From: Hemibagrus wyckioides
Lineage: Eukaryota > Chordata > Actinopteri > Siluriformes > Bagridae
NCBI RefSeq assembly: GCF_019097595.1
Contig: NC_080715.1
Span: 26,797,855-26,861,854 of the forward strand
Reading direction: 5' to 3'
Length of the DNA: 64,000 nt
Shown here: positions 1-9,661 of the stretch, piece by piece
Numbering within the stretch: the first letter of the stretch is position 1
Layout: each line of letters begins with the position of its first letter
Notes under the pieces: generated by a model
What the model saw: the letters and a program-made list of their open reading frames with translations, nothing else
Databases searched by the model: none
What the model was told of the DNA's origin: nothing
Position numbers and translations under genes: made by a program

Positions 1-918
1 ACTACATATCTACTTGACTAATTAGCTGCAATAGCTCATTAGTGTGTGTACTATCTATTGCAATTTGAACAAAAAATAGGTGATTCAGAACTTACCCGAC
101 AGACTGCTATCAGGTTGCAGATGTAACCTGGTGACTTCCACTTCACACAACTTCCCGTCACAGTTAAACAGCACAGCTTGACCTTCATCAAGTCAAGCAA
201 AAGAGACATGCTTTTACCTGGATCAAAATCTGCAGTGAGTGATCTTATTGCATGGCGCTAAGATGTGCAGATACCAACAAATGCCAGCACAAACGTGTGC
301 CAAAAACAAATTCACTGTACAAAAAAATAGAAAGTGCAGCAGGTAAGCAAAGGTTCAGTAGTGATAGAGATTAAGTCAGAGCAAACCAGCACAGCTCTAC
401 CTTCAACAAGTCAAACAAAAGAGACATGCTTTTACTTGGAGCAAGGTCTGCAGTGATTTATCTTATTGCATGCCCCTAGGTTGTGCACTCACTAGGAAAT
501 TCAAGCATAAACATATCCCACATGTGATGCACTGTATAAAAACATAGAAAGGGGCAGCAGGTAAACAAAGGTTCAGTAGTGATCGAGATAAAGGGGCACA
601 TCGATGCTAGTCTTTTTAACACAGAGGCCACTTTTCTGTGAAGGCAAGTTCCAGGAAGGACAAATCAATTGCAACCTGGATCCGGTGAAAAAACACAGAG
701 GACCTTGCAGACGGATGAGGAGGACAAAGGAAACTCAGAGATCCTGCCACTGAATATTGACATCCTTTCCTATCCAACAGAATGGACTTAGTGAAATTAT
801 TGCAGCAAAAGTGAATTGAAAAGTTTAGCACGAGCGTATAGCACAAGAGGTTCGTTTGCAGGGTAGAGATAAGTTGTATAAGCACATCGGCCCCCCCCTC
901 CCTAAGTAGGGATGTTCG

Positions 919-990
919 GGCTTGTTGGTCTAGGGGTATGTTTCTCTCTTTGGGTGCGAGAGGTCCCGGGTTCAAATCCCGGACGAGCCC
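919..990 (+). tRNA. tRNA-Pro, anticodon TGG (slightly degenerate)
   Basis: A 72-nt cloverleaf: acceptor strands ggcttgt/acgagcc (one G:U), A box TGGTCTAGGGGTA, B box GGTTCAAATCC and discriminator C. The anticodon loop reads tttgggt, giving TGG. The anticodon stem ctctc/gcgag contains one T:C mismatch, so it may be a decaying gene. It differs from the AGG copy at 1301-1372 at only a few positions, including the first anticodon base. Function could not be tested. Confidence 0.75.
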
Positions 991-1300
991 TCCTTTTCCT
1001 GTTAACTTGTCCTTCTGGAATGCAGAACTTGTGGCTTTTACTCCTCATGTCAACTGAAATTCACGACATCTTTGGCCCAAGCTAAGACCTGCTTAAGTGT
1101 TTCACACATGGCTGCTGGGTCCTCAAGTGGTCCAAAAAGGTTCAAAACCCACAGGATCCCTTGCTTTGTGGTTAATTTGACTTTGTGTAAGCGACCTCCG
1201 TTTGCTCCGACCCCAGTGTCAAAAGGAACAGGAAGGCCTTAAAGTTGTACAGTACAGTGAATGTCTGTCAGTGCAGCGCAAGTCCTAATCAGCGCTATCT

Positions 1301-1372
1301 GGCTCGTTGGTCTAGGGGTATGATTCTCGCTTAGGGTGCGAGAGGTCCTGGGTTCAAATCCCGGACGAGCCC
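1301..1372 (+). tRNA. tRNA-Pro, anticodon AGG
   Basis: A 72-nt cloverleaf with a perfect seven-pair acceptor stem (ggctcgt/acgagcc), the usual A box TGGTCTAGGGGTATG, an intact anticodon stem ctcgc/gcgag around loop ttagggt (AGG), and T arm ctggg/cccgg with one wobble pair. No intron. Transcription would use internal A and B boxes; a run of four T lies at 1376-1379 just downstream and can act as the pol III terminator. This is the better-preserved of the two proline tRNAs. Confidence 0.92.
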
Positions 1373-2604
1373 TGGTTTTAGACTGCCTGGCTCAAAATTA
1401 ATGGAAACGTTGGTGTGCAGGCTGCTTGGACATTGTCGATAGGAGGTTCAAATCCCAAGACATATTCCACCAAATATCCTCTGAAAATTAGTGCCCCAAC
1501 CTTGAGCCTATCTATCCCTAGTCCTTGGATTGAAGTCTGTTACAGGACACCATGCTGAAAGACACATTCACACCTGGCAATGGCAACCTAGCCAACTCAG
1601 CTCCTCGGCGTATCTTGGGGCCATGGATAGAACATGCAAAGCTGCATGTAGCGAGTAATCTGTGGCTCAGAATCGAAGCAGGGATGCTGAAGGTAGATCA
1701 AATCACTACATATCTACTTGACTAATTAGCTGCAATAGCTCATTAGTGTGTGTACTATCTATTGCAAATTTGAACAAAAAATAGGTGATTCAGAACTTAC
1801 CCGACAGACTGCTATCAGGTTGCAGATGTAACCTGGTGACTTCCACTTCACACAACTTCCCATCACAGTTAAACAGCACAGCTAGACCTCCTTCATCAAG
1901 TCAAGCAAAAGAGACATGCTTTTATCTGGATCAAAATCTGCAGTGAGTGATCTTATTGCATGGCGCTAAGATGTGCAGATACCAACAAATGCCAGCCCAA
2001 ACGTGTGCCAAAAACAAATTCACTGTACACAAAAATAGAAAGTGCAGCAGGTAAGCAAAGGTTTCAGTAGTGATAGAGATTAAGTCAGAGCAAACCAGCA
2101 CAGCTCTACCTTCAACAAGTCAAACAAAAGAGACATGCTTTTACTTGGAGCAAAGTCTGCAGTGATTTATCTTATTGCATGCCCCTAGGTTGTGCACTCA
2201 CTAGGAAATTCAAGCATAAACATATGCCACATGTGATGCACTGTATAAAAACATAGACAGGGGCAGCAGGTAAACAAAGGTTCAGTAGTGATAGAGATTA
2301 AGTCAGAGCAAACCAGCACAGCTCTACCTTCAACAAGTCAAACAAAAGAGACATGCTTTTACTTGGAGCAAAGTCTGCAGTGATTTATCGTACTGCAAGG
2401 CCCTAGGTATCCTCTGAAAACATCCTCTGAAAATTAGTGCCCCAACCTTGAGCCTATCTATCCCTAGTCCTTGGATTGAAGTCTGTTACAGGACACCATG
2501 CTGAAAGACACATTCACACCTGGCAATGGCAACCTAGCCAACTCAGCTCCTCGGCGTGTCTTGGGGCCATGGATAGAACATGCAAAGCTGCATGTAGCGA
2601 GTAA

Positions 2605-3043
2605 TGGAAACTTTAATAAGTAACATAGATGAATAAGTATGCCTTTAGGAACTTTGGTGTGTGTGTGTGGCAAGGAAGATGTTAACCAGGTGGCTGTCAG
2701 TACCAGGAGCGACTCTACTCATTGAATGCAAGAACATTGTACATCTTGTCTTTCTATATGCTATAGCTCCTTTTATGGAAGTGAGATGTACCATTCTACA
2801 AGAGTTTCGTGCTGTTGGTCACATATACATTTGGTTTAGGATGCAGCTAAATGTTCTATATAAGTGGGACCCATGAAAGAGGGCTTTGCCTCTCCGCTCT
2901 GTCATTTTATTTCACTGTGTTTGATATGCCTTTTGCCACGGCAAAATAAAAATTCCTTTTTATCTCTTTGCTTTAACTTGCACCATTGTGTCTGTGTGTA
3001 ATTTGTCAATTATTTCAAGTCAGAGTGCAGACTTGCCACCACA
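2605..3043 (+). repeat. 5' LTR of the endogenous retrovirus
   Basis: Matches the 3' LTR (11652-12096) over its length, from tggaaactttaataag to cttgccaccaca. It lacks the first five bases (tgtag) present in the 3' copy. It holds a TATA box (TATATAAG, 2857-2864) and a polyadenylation signal (AATAAA, 2945-2950) about 85 bases downstream, the usual U3-R arrangement. Confidence 0.92.
2857..2950 (+). promoter_or_regulatory. Core promoter and poly(A) signal of the 5' LTR
   Basis: TATATAAG at 2857-2864 would place the start of R near 2887-2892. AATAAA at 2945-2950 follows within R. The same pair occurs in the 3' LTR at 11909-11916 and 11997-12002. The spacing suggests R is short, about 75-90 bases. 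Confidence 0.75.
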
Positions 3044-3047
3044 TTTC

Positions 3048-3065
3048 TGAAGGTCCCACCGAGAT
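3048..3065 (+). other. Retroviral primer-binding site, tRNA-Gln type
   Basis: Eighteen bases, tgaaggtcccaccgagat, lying four bases after the LTR end. The complement matches the 3' end of vertebrate tRNA-Gln (...ATCTCGGTGGGACCT plus CCA) except at the third base. First-strand DNA synthesis would start here. The tRNA match is from memory of the tRNA-Gln acceptor and T arm. Confidence 0.75.
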
Positions 3066-3397
3066 CCCTCGTCTGAGTGCCAGTCTCGTGGTTGATCCCT
3101 GATCGGTCTGGTCCAGACCAACCCGAAGACGGTTACTTCGTCAAACCAATTGACTACTGGTGGGGAGAGATCTGGACAATCAAGAGACTGCCCCAGTGAA
3201 GGGATCTGGAATTAGGTGGTAAGATTTTAATTTATTTAAACTCTCGCTCTTTCCATCTTCAGACAATCGGCTTCAGGTAGGCAGAATTTAAGCTTGGATT
3301 CTGGCCAATTGTTCTGGGAACCGGTAAAGTTACATAAATAGTTCTGGGAACTAATTATATACTATGGTAGTATATATTGATGTTGCAACTACTTTCA
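3066..3397 (+). other. Retroviral untranslated leader
   Basis: Between the primer site and the first recognisable gag reading there is no convincing coding frame. The stretch ggtggtaagat at 3216-3226 is a plausible splice donor for a subgenomic env message, and the packaging signal would be expected here. Neither was confirmed; the matrix part of gag is not recognisable. Confidence 0.4.
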
Positions 3398-4180
3398 GAG
3401 GGAGGACCGCTTCTTGTGTATCACCCATGGGGATCAAATGACATAGAAGACGCACAGAAACAACTCCCAGATCCAAGAGAAGTGGGAGGTCGGAAGTTCG
3501 GTAATGAACTAGTCTGATTTTGCCGAGAATTCAGACCCACAGCCCATGAATTGCGACGCCTCATGATGAGAGAACTCAGCGTTGATGTGTCGCGCATGCA
3601 TTTTGACTAGCCAGAGAGAAATATTCAGATGCGTCATGTAAACTGGAATAATGCCGATAATGTTGAATACAGAGAATTAGTAATGCGCCTGACTGATGCT
3701 CTTAACCAAGCTTTTCCAGTAAGAATGGACATGACAAAAATCTCTATGTGCAGACAAGAAGAAAAAGAAACAGTCTCCAGATATCTTGCACGATTAATAG
3801 AAGTGCATGATGCTCACAGTGGCCTCGACCGCCCAGCAGACTTGGCCACAGTGGATATTACACCCTATGAGGCACACTTGAGAAATAGTTTCATGAATGG
3901 ATTAAAAGAGGACATTGCAAGAAACGTCAAACAAACGTGCCTTACTTGGGACACTGGAAAGTTATCTCTGATTGAACAACATGCTGTGCATGCAGAAAAG
4001 TTGTGGAATACTGAAAGACAAAAAGGGAAAGAAAAAAGAACAGAGATGAAACATCGTCTCATTATGGTTCAATTATCTGAGGCTCAAGGAGATGTTTACA
4101 GGGGGAGGGGCCATGGCCATGGCAGAGGTAGAGGTCAAAGACGGGGCACATTGCGGGGAGAAGAGAAAACAGAAACATGA
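3398..4180 (+). pseudogene. gag: gag pseudogene (capsid and start of nucleocapsid)
   Basis: One frame encodes a capsid-like protein across this stretch, interrupted by in-frame stops at 3515-3517 (TGA) and 3608-3610 (TAG). The open part from 3629 (183 codons) looks like the C-terminal part of a gammaretroviral p30 capsid, with a helical, charged stretch around NGLKEDIARNVK and a basic tail rich in RG/HG pairs (RGRGHGHGRGRGQRR, about 4108-4146) that suggests nucleic-acid binding. A Cys-His zinc knuckle is not seen before the stop. The matrix domain is unrecognisable. The frame ends about 130 bases before the nested LTR, which separates gag from pro. Confidence 0.75.
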
Positions 4181-4312
4181 GGTTTGGTTTGGTCAGGGAC
4201 AGGTGAGCAGCCAGGGAAGGGTAAGTCTGATCTTTTTGTGCAATGCAATGAAGAAAAGCTTAAGCTAATGTGGGAGATAATTTTGTAATTGAGGATATAT
4301 GTATGAGGTGTG

Positions 4313-5234
4313 TGTTTGATGTTGTGTGAAATAATCAGGGGACAGCAGGAGTAAGTTCTCACGTAAGGTTTATTCGTTAGATCATTTGAGCTTAAGAACA
4401 ATATAGGGCTTAACGCAGCATGTAGATCTGTCGCGGGCCTTGCATACAGGCTGCAAGGGCTTTGGAGAACAAGCAGCTGTATCAATGATGTCAGTCTGGC
4501 AAGCTTTCTCAGCGGTACCAGGCTTCCCAAACTTGGACCAATCAATGGCAGAGATGCACCCTAGATTATCATGGCCCATCTTCACTCCACTGGTACCTTG
4601 TACCACTGGTAGCAGCAGTGATCTCATTATGAAGTAAACGCAGCACGTGCTGGACGGCGTTGGTGGTACCAGGTGAAATATCTAGATTACATACGTGGAA
4701 GACAGCAGATAAATCAGAAAAGCCGTGAAATGTAGAGCGTAATGTAGGAAAAAAGTAAAGAAGGGTGTTGGCCCCTGAAGAACTGAGAACTTACCCATGC
4801 TGTCTCCTGAGGAAGAATGAGGTGTTGGAGAGAGTGAGGCCGAAGACAATCCCACTGGTGGGGGCGGAAACGCCCAATTTTTTAATATAATAATTAAGGA
4901 AAGTTTAATTATAATGGTATCCGAGAAGTTGTAAATTCGAAGATAATGGTGTAAAAAGAACCAGAAAGGTCCAAAAAGAAAATGGGTGGGATTGTCTTGG
5001 CAAAGAACCAGTGACGTGTTACATTTGGAGAGATAAGGAAAATGTATATAAAGGCTGTAGTTGGAGTTCCCCTGGCAGAGATTGTTGGGACGATGTGTGA
5101 GCATCTCAATTCTTGTATCAGCGCTGATTACAAATAAAATCTCTTATCTGCACTCATCTAGTCTGCTTGATTGGCTTATTTAGTTAGGAGTCCTACTTAC
5201 CTGTGAGTCTCGCTCGGACTGAGCTGTCGGGTCA
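4313..5234 (+). repeat. Nested solo LTR between gag and pro (probable)
   Basis: A 922-bp block starting TGTTTGATG and ending GTCGGGTCA, flanked by GTGTG on both sides (4308-4312 and 5235-5239), as expected for a retroviral insertion with a 5-bp target duplication. Near its end are a TATA-type box (gtatataaagg, about 5043-5053) and AATAAA at about 5131-5136, the normal order for U3-R. It interrupts gag-pro and shows no coding similarity. The left GTGTG lies in a GT-rich stretch, so the exact edge is uncertain. Frames of 65-140 codons inside it are probably chance. Confidence 0.55.
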
Positions 5235-5239
5235 GTGTG

Positions 5240-5730
5240 GAGCCGGAGTCAGGTCTTTGTAGTGAGTATAGCAGAATTTTATTCCACACTAACCATTCCA
5301 TTTCCACCTGTCACTAATCCAATGTCTAGCAAAGTATCAGAGGCTGCTATTTCACTTATGAATGAAACTTATGCTAAATATCATGAACCAGAATTTAAGA
5401 AAATGCCTGTGATTACATTACTTGTTGAGCGAATACCGATACAGTTTCTAGTTGACTCAGGAGCAGGGCATTCTGTGATATGATTGTGTGAATTTTCTAT
5501 TTCACCTAGAATGAGCAATCACTCTCTGTGTACTACAGGAGCATCGGGGATGTCAGTAATTGAGACATTCTCTGTGCCCTTAAAATGTGAGATAGTAACT
5601 ACACAGAAACAATTTGAATTCTCTTTTTTAATTTGTTGTGTTGCCCAATAAATCTGTTGGGTCAAGATTTGATGTGCAAACTAAATTTAAATTTGATCAG
5701 CACATCACTAGGCCTTAGGATAGAATGGGG
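5240..5730 (+). pseudogene. pro: pro pseudogene (retroviral aspartic protease)
   Basis: The catalytic motif LVDSGAGHSVI (Asp-Ser-Gly) lies at about 5450-5482 and is followed at once by a TGA stop (5482-5484). The C-terminal protease segment, recognisable by LLGQDLMCKLNLNL, continues in another frame at about 5645-5690, so at least one frameshift and one stop break the domain. This enzyme would cleave Gag-Pol and matures as a dimer; here it cannot be made whole. It begins just after the nested LTR. Confidence 0.75.
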
Positions 5731-6435
5731 AAATAACTCCTGCTTTGTAAAATATGATCCCAGACCCCTGCTCTATGTGTATGAATGGAACGTGAGTGAT
5801 TCCTCTCTCACTGATGTTGGACACTCTCTAGTAGAGAAAGCAAAAACTCTCACCTCCTTTTCTCACACAGACTACATGATACCAAAGTGTTGCACTGTAC
5901 TGCGCACATACACAGACACGAACCACATGAGAGTTATGAGAAAGAATGGTTCAGGAAGATAGGCCAGACATATTGATATTGAAGCATGTGTTATGGAATG
6001 AACACAGATGTGCTGTAGATGTAGATTTATCTCGGGTTTCAGTTTGGGCTGGTCATCCAAACCCATTCCAAATAGATAATGGATCTCCACATCTCTCTCT
6101 AGCCAAATCTGTTAATGACGAGTGGGAATTTTTGGGAGAATGGATGTTACAGGCTACTCAAAGTTATGATTGGGAACCAGCAGAGCAGCCAGCTGTTCTT
6201 TACAGCCCAAAATTAAATGCATATAGCACAGCACTAAATTTGCTGGCTAGAGCTGAGAGATGCATGGTGATCCTTCATGACTATGGGACAGATCCCATCC
6301 TATTTGGCCCTACCTAAATTGGAACTTTCAGATGTACGACTACGAAACGTGCCCAAGAAAATATGATGTAGGTCTGATTAAAAATTGCCCTCCAGTGATC
6401 ATTACACCAAAATCAGATTATAGGCCAAAGAGAGC
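5731..6435 (+). pseudogene. Long protease-RT spacer of pol, unrecognised domain
   Basis: Two overlapping frames (5633-5962 and 5946-6317) carry about 230 residues between the protease end and the first RT residues. I recognise no domain. Composition is ordinary globular, with Trp-rich patches such as VWAGHPNPFQIDNG and DEWEFLGEWML and a cluster YSPKLNAYSTALNLLARAE. One frameshift (around 5950) and a stop at 6315-6317 interrupt it. Gammaretroviral pol genes normally have a much shorter connection here, so the length is unusual. It could be a lineage-specific domain or an insertion of foreign sequence. Confidence 0.5.
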
Positions 6436-7640
6436 TTAATATCCCCTAAAACCAGAAGCTATAGCAGGAATAACACCGGCGTTTAATTCTCTATTAAAAT
6501 CTGGAGTTATAGTGCCATGTGAGATGTCTCCTGTGTGAACACCACTCTTTCCAGTAAGAAAAATAAGAGCTCCAGGGGAGCCGGAGGAGTGGAGATTCGT
6601 ACAAGATTTGAAAGTGGTTAATGATGCTGTGATCCAACCCATATGTTCCTAACCCATACACTATCTTGTCCCAAATTCTAGTTGACAGTGCATGGTTCTC
6701 TGTTGTCGATATAGCTAATGCATTCTTTAGCATACCAGTACATCCAGATTGTCAATTTTGGTTTGCATTTTCCTTTAATGGAAAAGCCTATACTTTCACA
6801 GGCTTATGTCAGGGCTATTGTGAGTCACCTACAATCTATAATGAAGCATTAAAGAACAGTTTAGACACACTGCAGTTAACTGAGAAATCTGTGTTGCTTC
6901 AGTATGTAGATGACATTCTTTTGGCAGTCCCAACTAAAGAGCAGTGTGAAAAAGACACCATTAAATTGCTCTGTCACCTAGCTAAAGAAGGTCATAAAGC
7001 AAGCCTGTCAAAACTGCAATTTGTACAAGAAGTGAAGTTCCTAGGACATTTAATTTCTGCAGAAGGTAAAAGACTTGAGTCGAATAGATTGGAAGCAATA
7101 CAGAAAATTCCCAAACCGGTTACTAAAGAACAGTTAATGTCATTCTTGGGTATGTGTTCATACTGTAGAATGTTCATACCCGATTATGCTGTGTTAGAGG
7201 CACCGTTGAGCGCTATTGCTCACAGACAAGGTCTGCAAGCATACAGCAAAGTGACGTGGACTGAGACTGCAAACGCTGCATTTGAACGACTGAAACAGAC
7301 ATTACAGACAACACCCACATTGGGCATTCCTGACCCGATGAGAGCATTTACACAGACTGTGGACGAAAAAGGGGGGTGCATGACATGTGTTTTACTTCAA
7401 GAGCATGGGGGTAGGCTGCGACCAGTGGCTTACTTCTCAGCAAAGATAGATCCAGTAGCAGTAGGACTTCCTATGTGTCTTAGAGCAGTGGCTGCAGCAG
7501 AGAAAGCTGTTAATGCTTCACAAGATATCGTAGGCTACAGTGAACTAACTTTGTTGGTACCACATTCAGTGTCACAACTGCTTTTAGAAAAAAAGACAGC
7601 ACACATGACAGCCGCTTGGTGGTTGAGATACAACTCTTGA
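6436..7640 (+). pseudogene. pol: pol pseudogene, reverse transcriptase and connection
   Basis: The N-terminal fingers are readable from 6436 (PLKPEAIAGITPAFN) but broken by stops at about 6436-6438, 6536-6538 and 6651. The palm and thumb are open from 6666 for 324 codons: WFSVVDIANAFFSIPVH (first catalytic Asp), LCQGYCESPTIYNEAL, the active site YVDD (6903-6914), and VKFLGHLISAEG. The C-terminal connection (FTQTVDEKGGCMTCVLLQ, LRPVAYFSAKIDPVA) follows. The motif set is that of gamma/epsilon retroviruses rather than Ty3/Gypsy. It would copy the viral RNA into DNA. The single 324-codon open stretch is the second best-preserved part of the provirus after env. Confidence 0.9.
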
Positions 7641-7653
7641 GGCACTGTTAGAA

Positions 7654-8177
7654 ATGCCGAATGTCACAGTTAAACGGTGCACAACTCTTAACCCTGCCAC
7701 TCTTCTTCCCACAGAGCAGGATGGAGAGCCTCATGATTGTGTGAGTGTGATTAATGAAGTTTGTAGTCCAAGACCTGATTTACAGGACATACTGCTGATC
7801 AACCCTGATCTGGAACTGTTTGTGGATGGATCAGCATCCAGGGGCTCAGAAACAGGTCAAAACTGTGTAGGGTTTGCAGTAGTGACTCAGAATGAAATTC
7901 TACTTTCAGGTAAACTTCCGTCTCATTACTCAGCACAGGCAGCGTAACTCACTGCCCACATAGAGGCCTGTAAATTGGCAGAGGGTAAGACTGTGAATAT
8001 TTACACTGATAGCAGGTACGCCTTTGGTGTCACGCATGATTTTGGAACATTATGGAAGCATAGGGGGTTTTTGACCTCAGGCAAGCTTGCGCACCATGGC
8101 CTGATAGCTGACCTCCTGGATGCAATCCTACTTCCAAAAGCTATTGTGATCGTGAGGAGAAACAATGCTGGAGGCAG
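7654..8177 (+). pseudogene. pol pseudogene, RNase H domain
   Basis: The metal-binding first Asp is in LFVDGSASRG (about 7817-7846) and the third in IYTDSRYAFGVTHDFG (about 8000-8045). Between them a TAA stop at 7945-7947 sits exactly where the catalytic Glu is expected (after SAQAA), so the break removes a key residue as well as ending the frame. The remaining domain continues in the same frame from 7948 to about 8155. It would degrade RNA in RNA-DNA hybrids during reverse transcription. Confidence 0.85.
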
Positions 8178-9267
8178 TTGGGATGTGTCCAGAAAGAAGG
8201 TGTTTGGTATGGACCCAAAGGAAAACCGTGTTTACCGAAGAAACTGTTTCCTTTTTATGCTAAATTGACACATGGTAAAGACCACATGTCAAAAGGAGGG
8301 ATGGTAACAGAAATAAGGAAACACTGGCATGTTATAGGCTTTACTAACTACTCCCAAAAATTTTGTGAACGCTGTGTCATATGTGCAACAAACAATGTTG
8401 GGAGAGGCATTCCGGTGCACATCCACCACCACAAAGGCCATTTGAACACTTACAAATGGACTTTATTGAGTTAACACGTAGGAAGGGTAAGAAGTATTGT
8501 CTGGTTATAGTAGATATGTTCTCTAAATGGGTAGAGGCTTTTCCTACATCTAAGCAGGATGCTAGTGCAGTAGCACAGTAGCACTACTCACTGAAATTAT
8601 TCCATGGTGGGGAATTCCTGAGAGAATTGGTAGTGATAATGGTACCCCATTCATGAATCAGGCATTACAGAATGTCAGTGAATACTTAGGATTCAACCTG
8701 AAACAGCACTGTGCCTATCACCCAGCTAGTGGTGGAGCTGTAGAAAGGGAGAATGGAACATTAAAAAATAAATTGGCAAAATGTTGCAATGAGACAGGTT
8801 TGTCATGGGTCAAAGCCCTCCCAATAGTGTTGATGTACATGCGAGCACGAGCAAGAGGGAGAGCTAACCTGAGTCCATTTGAAATCCTTTTTGGCAGGCC
8901 ATTAACCACAGGAGTGGGTTTTCCAGGAAGCCAGAGACACAGTTTCGGCGAATGTGAAGATCAAATGTTGAACTATTGCATAAATTTGTCTTCTGTGTTA
9001 TCTGATATCCACAGGCAGGTGAAGGATGCCCTTCCTAAACCACACGCAGACACCTCGCATGACCTGAAGCCTGGCGAGTGGATCGTGGTGAAAGACTTCA
9101 GGAGGAAGTATTGGAAGGCTAAGCGTTGGCTTGGACCGTTCCAGATTCTGCTGACTACACCCACTGCTGTGAAGATAGCAGAGAGAGCAAAGTGGATACA
9201 CGCCAGTCACTGTAAGCAGGTACCAGTGCCAGATCAGGAACTACGGGAAAGTAAAGGTTCACCGTAA
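8178..9267 (+). pseudogene. pol pseudogene, integrase
   Basis: In order: an HHCC zinc domain (THGKDH, then CERCVIC, about 8268-8385); a frameshift near 8400; the catalytic core with first Asp in QMDFIELTRR (about 8453-8480), a TAG stop at 8579-8581, second Asp in GSDNGTPF (about 8630-8655) and Glu in VERENGTLKN (about 8740-8770); then the C-terminal DNA-binding part with GPFQILLTTPTAVKI (about 9136-9180). All three DDE residues are still readable but lie in three separate pieces. The last 204 codons (8653-9267) are open. Integrase would join viral DNA to the host genome. Confidence 0.88.
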
Positions 9268-9661
9268 CCACCACGTATGGTAGAATTGCTGGTGTCTAGA
9301 TGAAATCTAGAAAAAATACCTGCACTTAGCAAGACAACCCTAATGGATAGTGTTCCCGAGCCTCAGTGAGGTGAGATGAATGCGTAAGGGCAGAGCCTGC
9401 ACTCTGAGCACCAATATACGTCAAGAAACATGAAGGTTCACTTAAAGTTTGGTGTTGTTCATAGGAATCATCTGAGAGACATTCTTAGAATCCTGCTACT
9501 GAAACGAAAAGGTGAAACTCAAAAAGACAACACTCCTGTGCACACGGTTTGGACACCCCAAGTGGTCTAGCATGTGTAAATCCATTTCCTCGAGAGAAGA
9601 TGAGAGTGCACCTTTACTGAAGTGAGCAAATCAAACAGTAGGTAATACCTGCAAAGCAAAG
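9268..9661 (+). other. pol-env spacer
   Basis: About 390 bases between the integrase stop and the env start. No domain is recognisable in any frame. In related viruses the env splice acceptor lies in or before this region, but I could not identify it. Confidence 0.4.

Larger units (their letters stand above)
1..2604. repeat. Tandemly duplicated repeat block with internal ~218-bp units
   Basis: The first ~600 bases recur almost unchanged at 1705-2300, both starting actacatatctacttgacta. Inside each copy a ~218-bp unit repeats, recognised by caagtcaa/gcaaaagagacatgc at about 187, 405, 1897, 2113 and 2333. A second pair, 1475-1659 and 2421-2604 (from cctctgaaaattagtgcccc to gcatgtagcgagtaa), closes each copy. 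The second copy lacks the 600-1475 interval that carries the two tRNA genes and has one extra 218-bp unit. The retroviral LTR starts exactly where the second copy ends. I see no protein-coding potential; frames of 60-120 codons here have no recognisable domain. Confidence 0.8.

Noticed and set aside
616..975. 119-codon minus-strand frame over a tRNA gene
   Set aside because: It overlaps the tRNA-Pro and has no recognisable domain.
4135..5104. Minus-strand frames of 81-140 codons
   Set aside because: They lie in the gag end and nested LTR and have no similarity I recognise.
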